Part shown: positions 56,726 to 64,000 of the stretch, piece by piece | Layout: every line of letters begins with the position of its first letter | Position numbering within the stretch: position 1 is the stretch's first letter | Source: Liolophura sinensis | Lineage: Eukaryota; Mollusca; Polyplacophora; Chitonida; Chitonidae | Length of the DNA stretch: 64,000 bases | Assembly: GCF_032854445.1 (NCBI RefSeq) | Contig: NC_088296.1 | Coordinates: 4,675,246 to 4,739,245 of the forward strand | Reading direction: 5' to 3' | The notes under the pieces: model-generated | Database searches by the model: none | What the model was told of the DNA's origin: nothing | Seen by the model: the letters and a program-made list of their open reading frames with translations, nothing else | Made by a program: the position numbers and the translations under genes

Positions 56726-57923
56726 TAACTTCCAATGACTGTGATCTTGATTGCGTTTATGTGACTTAATTGTGAATTTGTCTGTTTGCAAGCATCCATA
56801 TTTTATGTAAAGAAAATTTTACATTTCAGAGTAGTTGTTGCTACCATTTTTTTTTATATTGATTGGATAGTTCTGACGGTACAAAGTGCACGTTACAAAA
56901 AAGAGCGCTATATGATGATATTCTCTGGTGACAGACGTAATGGAACGAAAAAAGTTATCACATACCTTGTACTGGTCCCCTTAACCTGGCCAAAGTTCGT
57001 TTCTTTTCGAGGCCCCGTGACTGCCTCTCTCTCAGCTTTACGAGCTTTCTGTACTCCGTCATTTCATCTTTCGTAGCCATCGTGTTCGCCGATGGTGTCG
57101 TCTATGTGTGCTACTACCGTTATCTGAAAGTCAATGAAACGCCTTTCAACAGATTGATATTTTGTGAAATTATTTGGGCGATTCTAAAATACTAGGAATT
57201 AATGAATCGGTTGAGAAAGGGTTTTTTTTTGTTTTTTCTCAACAGAATTAGTAAAACGTCAACCGCTAAAGTGTAAAATTTGGAAAAGTGAAGTTCAGTT
57301 TACAAATCTATATGTATATAAGTTATTTTGCAATACAGTAAAACTGCATGTTGAATCAGATGGAAAAGGTTTTATATTTTCGGTTAACAATTTGTAAAAC
57401 AACACACCATGTGTGTAAAACTGTGTCCAAATAGAACCACATGAAGTCGGGAATTGGATTAGTTGATAGGTTATAGGCTTTCTCTCTTAATTACATATGC
57501 GCGCGAAACTTTAAGTTTGTCAGATATTGGCTTACATGGGAAAGGTTTTATATTTTCGGTTATTGGGAATAGTTACCAGAATCTGTAAAACCATGACCCC
57601 GATCACATAATCTCTGTAAGTTATATAATATCACGAAATTGTCTTACGTTGGTCAATTACTGGCGGAGATGGGAAAAGTTTTACATTTTCAATTGCCAGC
57701 ATATGTAAAATAACACATCCTCACAAGAAAATTAGTAGAATTTGCTTAAACGTGTTGGAACGTGCATGACATGAAATGCGACACATACCTAGTATAAGTG
57801 GAATACATTTTAAAACTTTAACTTAATTGCCACACTAAAAGAAAGATTTTACAAGTTCAGATAACACTAACTGTAAAAGGAGAAGTTATCCTTTTCTGTA
57901 ATATACAAATTAGTCGATTAGAT
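56726..57923. repeat. Left copy of a 1.2-kb duplication flanking the assembly gap
   Basis: Nearly identical to 58124-59321 at a constant offset of 1398 bp. Differences are a few homopolymer or single-base indels, such as the T run near 57222 and 'gttggaacg' against 'gttgggaacg'. It stops exactly where the N run begins. Confidence 0.96.
56986..57080 (-). CDS. Probable first coding exon of the unrecognised gene (left copy)
   Basis: On the minus strand an ATG in good context (acacgATGGCT) opens MATKDEMTEYRKLVKLRERQ, then SRGLEKKRTLA, and ends at a donor ccag/gttaag in phase 2. The charged, helical content suits a cytosolic protein N-terminus. The next known exon (55625) begins in phase 1, so at least one further exon or a different donor is needed; I could not find it. 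An identical exon lies at 58384-58478 in the right copy. Confidence 0.55.
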
Positions 57924-58123
57924 NNNNNNNNNNNNNNNNNNNNNNNNNNNNNNNNNNNNNNNNNNNNNNNNNNNNNNNNNNNNNNNNNNNNNNNNNNNNN
58001 NNNNNNNNNNNNNNNNNNNNNNNNNNNNNNNNNNNNNNNNNNNNNNNNNNNNNNNNNNNNNNNNNNNNNNNNNNNNNNNNNNNNNNNNNNNNNNNNNNNN
58101 NNNNNNNNNNNNNNNNNNNNNNN
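57924..58123. other. Assembly gap, 200 N
   Basis: Exactly 200 N, a conventional placeholder length. The reading frames over it have no meaning. Confidence 0.99.
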
Positions 58124-59321
58124 TAACTTCCAATGACTGTGATCTTGATTGCGTTTATGTGACTTAATTGTGAATTTGTCTGTTTGCAAGCATCCATATT
58201 TTATGTAAAGAAAATTTTACATTTCAGAGTAGTTGTTGCTACCATTTTTTTTTATATTGATTGGATAGTTCTGACGGTACAAAGTGCACGTTACAAAAAA
58301 GAGCGCTATATGATGATATTCTCTGGTGACAGACGTAATGGAACGAAAAAAGTTATCACATACCTTGTACTGGTCCCCTTAACCTGGCCAAAGTTCGTTT
58401 CTTTTCGAGGCCCCGTGACTGCCTCTCTCTCAGCTTTACGAGCTTTCTGTACTCCGTCATTTCATCTTTCGTAGCCATCGTGTTCGCCGATGGTGTCGTC
58501 TATGTGTGCTACTACCGTTATCTGAAAGTCAATGAAACGCCTTTCAACAGATTGATATTTTGTGAAATTATTTGGGCGATTCTAAAATACTAGGAATTAA
58601 TGAATCGGTTGAGAAAGGGTTTTTTTTTTGTTTTCTCAACAGAATTAGTAAAACGTCAACCGCTAAAGTGTAAAATTTGGAAAAGTGAAGTTCAGTTTAC
58701 AAATCTATATGTATATAAGTTATTTTGCAATACAGTAAAACTGCATGTTGAATCAGATGGAAAAGGTTTTATATTTTCGGTTAACAATTTGTAAAACAAC
58801 ACACCATGTGTGTAAAACTGTGTCCAAATAGAACCACATGAAGTCGGGAATTGGATTAGTTGATAGGTTATAGGCTTTCTCTCTTAATTACATATGCGCG
58901 CGAAACTTTAAGTTTGTCAGATATTGGCTTACATGGGAAAGGTTTTATATTTTCGGTTATTGGGAATAGTTACCAGAATCTGTAAAACCATGACCCCGAT
59001 CACATAATCTCTGTAAGTTATATAATATCACGAAATTGTCTTACGTTGGTCAATTACTGGCGGAGATGGGAAAAGTTTTACATTTTCAATTGCCAGCATA
59101 TGTAAAATAACACATCCTCACAAGAAAATTAGTAGAATTTGCTTAAACGTGTTGGGAACGTGCATGACATGAAATGCGACACATACCTAGTATAAGTGGA
59201 ATACATTTTAAAACTTTAACTTAATTGCCACACTAAAAGAAAGATTTTACAAGTTCAGATAACATAACTGTAAAAGGAGAAGTTATCCTTTTTCTGTAAT
59301 ATACAAATTAGTCGATTAGAT
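58124..59321. repeat. Right copy of the 1.2-kb gap-flanking duplication
   Basis: Starts at the first base after the N run and matches 56726-57923. It includes a second copy of the candidate first exon (58384-58478, minus). Confidence 0.96.
58384..58478 (-). CDS. Probable first coding exon of the unrecognised gene (right copy)
   Basis: Identical in predicted peptide to 56986-57080. If the duplication is an assembly artefact, only one of the two exists in the animal. Confidence 0.4.
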
Positions 59322-59393
59322 TTATAAAAACAAAAGTACGTGCATGTTGTTTAAAATGTTTAATAATGGCTCTGAAAGAAGGTGGAGGTGGGG

Positions 59394-59568
59394 TTTATTT
59401 ATTTATTTATTTGGTGTTTTACGCAGTACTCAAGAATATTTCACTTATACGACAGCGGCCAGCATTATGGAACGAGAAAACCGGACAGAGCCCAGGGCGA
59501 AACCCACGCCATCCCCAGGTTACTGACAAACCTTCCCTCGCACGTCTGGAGAGGAAGCCAGCATGAAC
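59394..59568 (-). mobile_element. SINE family 1 copy without tRNA head
   Basis: A reverse-oriented copy with (attt)n tail, 'ggtgttttacgcagtactca' and 'gaggaagccagcatgaacc' at its end. It breaks off at almost the same internal point as the copy at 34755. Confidence 0.9.
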
Positions 59569-59889
59569 CGATTTTTGACCCTGACTAGAGAGTTAAAGAC
59601 TTACAGTATATGGACTGCTACGAATTTAACCCCTCCTTGCAGTTTTAATCTAATTAAATACTTTGGCTTGCAAAAGCGGGAAGGAACCGCTAAGATGATT
59701 TTACATTTGCGGATAACTGTTTATAAATCCTATGATGTTTTGTCTGTGAACATATTCAGGTAAATGTGTTATATTTGCGGGTAACCAACATTTTACATCT
59801 TCGGGTAATGTTTTACAAACTTAACCGATTTTACAAATCCTGGTAATTTTCGGGTGATTATATATCTTCGGATAGTACAAAGGGTCACT

Positions 59890-61020
59890 TACCTGATAAA
59901 CTAACAGCTTTCAGATTATTTCTTCCTTTCACAAGAACCTTTGGCTTTACTGCCAGTTGATCAATCCACCACGTCTCAGTTGGTCAAAACCTGAACCAAA
60001 ACGTTGATGCATATAGCAACTTGACGTCACAAACACTGACGTCACAATCACGTCACCGCACGTGACCGTAAGATCCAATCGAAACGTCAGTAAACGTATT
60101 TCCCCGAAATTCATCGTGATATGACGTTCGTAGCCTGGACTACCTCCCTCTTCTTCGCCTCGCCATAAAAATGAGCCTAAGGGTATTTGACTATCACGTT
60201 GTTCCAAACAAATAAAACGGCCAGTGAAAACGTCAGAATGGATTCCTCAACATGACATATGACGTTGTTGGGCCGGATTACCTCCCCTTCTTTATTAGGC
60301 TAAATGCATGTGTCGTTAAATACTGGCTTTGGGATTCCCGCAGAAACTAAAGTTATACATGTATATGCAAGTATACCAAAATTTTAATTGATTTGAAGAT
60401 AAATAGATGGCGATACAACTTATTTATGTCAAACTGTCATGACGAAACATACAGTAGAGATACGTTGCCTTGGTGTATCAGTCACCTTGCACTTGAAAAA
60501 ATTTGCCAGATTCAGCTTATAATAGTATTTAAAGGTGTCTATCAGGTTTGTAAATGGCTTTGTAACCACTGATTTGGCCTCCATACTCCATGCAAACCAG
60601 CCTGGGTTCCGTTAGCGCCAAAAGGCTTTCATTTACCACTGTCAGATTTCAGATTTTCTTTATTCACCATATCTATATATACATATGCATAAATCTTGCC
60701 TTATCGCTTTAACTATAGTAACCTACAAATTTATAGGATATATAGGAAACACAATTTCGGCTGTTCGTGTCTGCTCTGTAATTTTCTTATCAAAGCACGG
60801 GGATCACCCGAACAGACACTCACAAAACCATGCTATAAATATTACTCGAGACACACGAATATTAGAATGCGATAAGGCTAATACAAGATTAAAGAAACAT
60901 ATGGCGGGAGTAAAGCTCCAAGGAGCTTGATCTATCCCGATAGAAATATACAAATACATGCTATATATGGCGGACAAAGAAAGTGAATAACATCATTAAC
61001 AAAGCCGACACACAATGAAA
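59890..61020. other. Sequence between the gap region and the retrotransposon
   Basis: Contains no clear gene. A minus-strand frame at 59947-60207 lacks homology. Two related blocks, near 60120-60160 and 60250-60290, share 'atatgacgtt' and 'tacctccc'. The 3' UTR of the retrotransposon must lie in the part nearest 61020. Confidence 0.45.
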
Positions 61021-61027
61021 CAATACC

Positions 61028-64000
61028 CTAGGCGCAACGTTTATTTGTTATTTGCTGCAGGAGATGTTGTTTTAGTTTAGTTTTAAATAGTGAAATAGAC
61101 TCGATACAACGTAGTTTATCTGGTAGCATGTTCCATTCCCTAGGCCCCGCTGTTTTGAGCAAACGAAAAGATAAATTAGAACGATATAGTGGTCTGTAAA
61201 AATCTAGAGCATGACGTCTGGTATTTCGCTGCGTTACTAAATTTAGTTTCAGTAGATGATTATGTAGACTTCTGGGGATTCTAAAAGGCTGATAAAAAAA
61301 TCTGTGGGAAAGGAGTAATATCGAGTAAGTGTTCAAGAGAGACAATGGTAATATTTGGAGACTAGCAAATATTGGTGCTGTGTGTGTCAGGCGGTCTGAT
61401 AGGCTTATCGTTCGAATGGCGCGTTTTTGTAATATGACAATAGGTTGTAGATGCGTTTTATATGTGTTACCCCAGAGTGTATTTGCATAAATTAAATAGG
61501 GGTATATGAGAGCAAAATACAAAATAAAAAGAGATTTTTTGTTGACACTATGTTTGACATGGTTCATTACTCCAATATTCCGTGAGATTTTCATGCTTAT
61601 ATAATTAATGTGCGATTTCCAGTTAAGTTTTTCATTAAAGAATATGCCTAGAAATTTATAACTATTTACGTTTTCTATTTCTTCCTGGAATATCATTAAC
61701 TTTGGCAACCTTTTACTCTTCTTATTGTTTGGTGATATAATCATAAATTTAGTCTTTTGTATATTCAGGGATACCCTATTGGCACATAACCACAGACGCA
61801 TCTGCTCTAATTCGCGATTCGTGACGTTGATAGTGTCATCAGGGTCATGCGAGGAGTAACTACAACTGGTGTCATCAGCAAATAAAATAAGGTCAAGCAG
61901 ATTTGATGCATTGGAGATATCATTGATGTATAGTAAGAAAAGTATGGGACCTAACACAGATCCTTGGGGCACACCGCATGTAACGTTTTCGGATTTTGAA
62001 AGTGTATTGTTATAACATACATATTGGATTCTGTTGGAAAGATAATTCTTAAACCATAAGTTAGATATGCCTCGAAATCCATAGTGGTCTAATTTGTGAA
62101 TTAGAATTTCATGGTTAACCGTGTCAAATGCTTTTGAAAGATCAACAAAAGTAACTACACTGTATTTATTATTCTCTTTAGCATTCACTAGTTTCTCATA
62201 CAAATATTGTACCGCAAATTCGGTAGAATGGTTGGCACGAAACCCGTACTGGTTATTATTAATAATTTCATATTCATCTAGGTGTTGTGTAACATTTTGA
62301 ACAACTATTTTTTCAAATATTTTGCTAATCGCTGGTAAAACAGAAATCGGTCGGTAATTATCTACTAGGTCCTTTTGTCCAGCTTTAAACACAGGAGATA
62401 CCTTGGCCACCTTAAGAGCATCGGGAAAAATTCCAGACGAAAATGAAAGATTTACAATCTTGGATAATGGGAAAGAGATATAATCTACAACAAGCTTAAG
62501 AAGCGAAGGGCGGATGTTATCAATTCCAGCGGCAGCAGAGGACTTCAAATCTAGGATTACTGATTTAACATCTTTTGACGATACAGTAGGGAAAACGAAA
62601 TTGTGCTGGATAGGATGTTTTAAAAACTCTTCGAAACTTATATTTTCATCTGGTATATTTGCATCTAGTTTTGCAGCAATATTGCTAAAGTATTTATTAA
62701 AGGCATTGGCTATACACTCTTTATTTTCTGTGGCTTTATCGTTTATATTGAACGTCTTTGGCAAACTATGGTCATGTTTTCTATTCATAATTTCATTGAG
62801 TACTTTCCACGTTTTCTTTGTATCATGATTAAATTTATTCAGTTTACTCTCGAAATAGTTTTTTCTTGCATATCGAATGGAGCTGTTCAGTTTATTTCTG
62901 TAAGAACGGTATTGTTTACAATGTGAGGGGTCATTGGTTTTTAGTTTAAGACGGTACAATCTGTTATTTTCATACACGGATGTTAGAATGGCTGATGTAA
63001 TCCATGGTTTTATAATTGCACGTCGTTTGTTATAGTTTATAGTGGTGACTGGAAAACATTTATCATGGATCTCAGTTAACTGTCCTGAAAATAAAGTTAG
63101 TGCAGAATTTGCATCAATATCATCAGGCAGAAGGGCTTGCCAGTCAACACTTTGAACACAGCGGAGAAATTGTTGCTTTTCATTGAAGGTGTATTTGCGA
63201 AAGCTTATAGAACTTTTTTCCTTTTCTGCTTTTGGTAATTTAAAAATATGGAAAATTGGAAAATGATCTGCTATATCAGTTAATAAAATACCGGATAGTA
63301 GATTGCTATTATGAAAATTTGTAAATATGTTGTCTATAAGTGTTGCTGAGGTTGAATGAGCACGTGTAGGTTTAGTTATCAAGGGGAAAAAATAGTAGGA
63401 TTTCATTGTATCAAGAAATTCTTTAGATGGTGGATGTCGGTCTGTCTTAAGTAAATCTATGTTAAAGTCACCCATAATTATGCATTTTTTCTTCTCCCTA
63501 CTACATTTCTGAAGAGTATTAACTAAGCAGGAGTTAAAATAGTTGATATCTTTACCTGGAGGACGATACATAATTCCAACAACATATACAGCTCCATGCA
63601 GCTGTAGCTCGACAAAGAGACATTCACAGTTTCCGGAGTCATCAATAAAGCTTAGATCATCTCTTAAGGAACAAGAATTTATATTATGATCGACATACAT
63701 TACAAGGCCTCCCCCTCTGCGAGAAGTACGTGATAAAGTAAAAGATCTATAACCAGGTAAATCAAAGAGTGTATCTGTTGATGGTGTTAGCCAGCTTTCA
63801 GAGAAACCAATAATAGAGAAAGTGTGATTTAATGAGTGGATGAAAGCCGATATTTCAGAGAAGTGTTTACGAAGACTTCTTGCATTAAGGTGTAGTAGTG
63901 AAAGATTGTTATTGTCAGTGCTATATTGAATGAGAGGATCTGAGATAAAAGCGGATTGTGAATAATACTTGGATTGATGCGAGTCAATGTCAGACCAGTG
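61028..64000 (-). CDS. Non-LTR retrotransposon ORF2: AP endonuclease plus reverse transcriptase, open, partial at window edge
   Basis: One frame runs without a stop from the window edge to a TAA at 61028 (990 visible codons). The first ATG is at 63700, but coding clearly starts earlier: LSLLHLNARSLRKHFSEI and FSESWLTPSTD upstream of it are the endonuclease start and catalytic Glu motif. Numbered from that ATG, GDFNID is at 77-82, DHFPIF at 145-150, AAGIDNI about 390, DNYRPISVLPAIS about 447, FVDLSKAFDT at 518-527, GVPQGSVLGP about 576, and the catalytic FADD at 607-610. A conserved C-terminal LYANTLWGN and QKRAIRTI follow. No RNase H is seen. The order and motifs fit the Jockey/CR1-like non-LTR group. 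Target-primed reverse transcription is the known role. Confidence 0.95.
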   Translation of the reverse strand, partial: HWSDIDSHQSKYYSQSAFISDPLIQYSTDNNNLSLLHLNARSLRKHFSEISAFIHSLNHTFSIIGFSESWLTPSTDTLFDLPGYRSFTLSRTSRRGGGLVMYVDHNINSCSLRDDLSFIDDSGNCECLFVELQLHGAVYVVGIMYRPPGKDINYFNSCLVNTLQKCSREKKKCIIMGDFNIDLLKTDRHPPSKEFLDTMKSYYFFPLITKPTRAHSTSATLIDNIFTNFHNSNLLSGILLTDIADHFPIFHIFKLPKAEKEKSSISFRKYTFNEKQQFLRCVQSVDWQALLPDDIDANSALTLFSGQLTEIHDKCFPVTTINYNKRRAIIKPWITSAILTSVYENNRLYRLKLKTNDPSHCKQYRSYRNKLNSSIRYARKNYFESKLNKFNHDTKKTWKVLNEIMNRKHDHSLPKTFNINDKATENKECIANAFNKYFSNIAAKLDANIPDENISFEEFLKHPIQHNFVFPTVSSKDVKSVILDLKSSAAAGIDNIRPSLLKLVVDYISFPLSKIVNLSFSSGIFPDALKVAKVSPVFKAGQKDLVDNYRPISVLPAISKIFEKIVVQNVTQHLDEYEIINNNQYGFRANHSTEFAVQYLYEKLVNAKENNKYSVVTFVDLSKAFDTVNHEILIHKLDHYGFRGISNLWFKNYLSNRIQYVCYNNTLSKSENVTCGVPQGSVLGPILFLLYINDISNASNLLDLILFADDTSCSYSSHDPDDTINVTNRELEQMRLWLCANRVSLNIQKTKFMIISPNNKKSKRLPKLMIFQEEIENVNSYKFLGIFFNEKLNWKSHINYISMKISRNIGVMNHVKHSVNKKSLFILYFALIYPYLIYANTLWGNTYKTHLQPIVILQKRAIRTISLSDRLTHTAPIFASLQILPLSLLNTYSILLLSHRFFYQPFRIPRSLHNHLLKLNLVTQRNTRRHALDFYRPLYRSNLSFRLLKTAGPREWNMLPDKLRCIESISLFKTKLKQHLLQQITNKRCA

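Noticed and set aside
57857-58197. Minus-strand frames across the N run
   Set aside because: They consist mostly of unknown bases.
59947-60207. 86-codon minus-strand ORF as a small gene
   Set aside because: No homology, no splice or poly(A) support, and ordinary length for chance in this composition.

Overview
This is eukaryotic genomic DNA. Genes are split by introns with GT-AG junctions, coding density is low, and tRNA-derived SINEs, non-LTR retrotransposon remains and minisatellites are abundant. The SINE families, the retroelement types and a TRIM E3-ligase gene with invertebrate-style introns suggest a marine mollusc, probably a bivalve or similar lophotrochozoan. The species cannot be named from this window. 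There is no bacterial gene organisation and no CRISPR array.

Layout. (1) About 1.5-11.7 kb, + strand: the 3' half of a gene for a single-pass membrane protein. I place four exons: a Pro/Thr-rich stalk, an EGF-like module, a 14-residue linker, and a TM helix with a short tail. All three visible internal junctions are phase 1. Its introns hold several minisatellites, including about 51 copies of a 73-bp unit and a 36-bp array that spans the EGF exon's splice acceptor. (2) About 13-17.7 kb: intergenic sequence with 25-bp and 58-bp arrays. (3) About 17.7-26.5 kb: a graveyard of nested non-LTR retrotransposons on both strands, with a perfect 106-bp palindrome. (4) About 27.3-28.6 kb: a 64-bp array; 28.6-32.9 kb shows nothing clear. 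(5) 33.1-40.8 kb, - strand: a complete TRIM gene (RING, two B-boxes, coiled coil, B30.2/SPRY; about 619 aa in six coding exons), with the 231-nt and 23-nt exons typical of TRIM genes. (6) About 41-51.5 kb: diverged copies of the sequence upstream of the TRIM gene, including three copies of a probable 5' leader exon, mixed with retroelement remains and a 44-bp array. (7) 51.5-52.4 kb: remnant of a Tc1-like transposase. (8) 53.0-57.1 kb, - strand: an unrecognised gene for a largely disordered protein. Its likely first exon is duplicated across a 200-N assembly gap. (9) 61.0 kb to the window end, - strand: an uninterrupted endonuclease-reverse transcriptase ORF of a non-LTR retrotransposon, cut by the window edge.

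How it fits together: the host genes are ordinary in type. The unusual part is how tandem repeats have grown at or beside splice sites. Two exons of the membrane-protein gene have duplicated acceptors, one of which could produce a TM-less isoform. Insertions with clear target-site duplications allow several events to be ordered in time.
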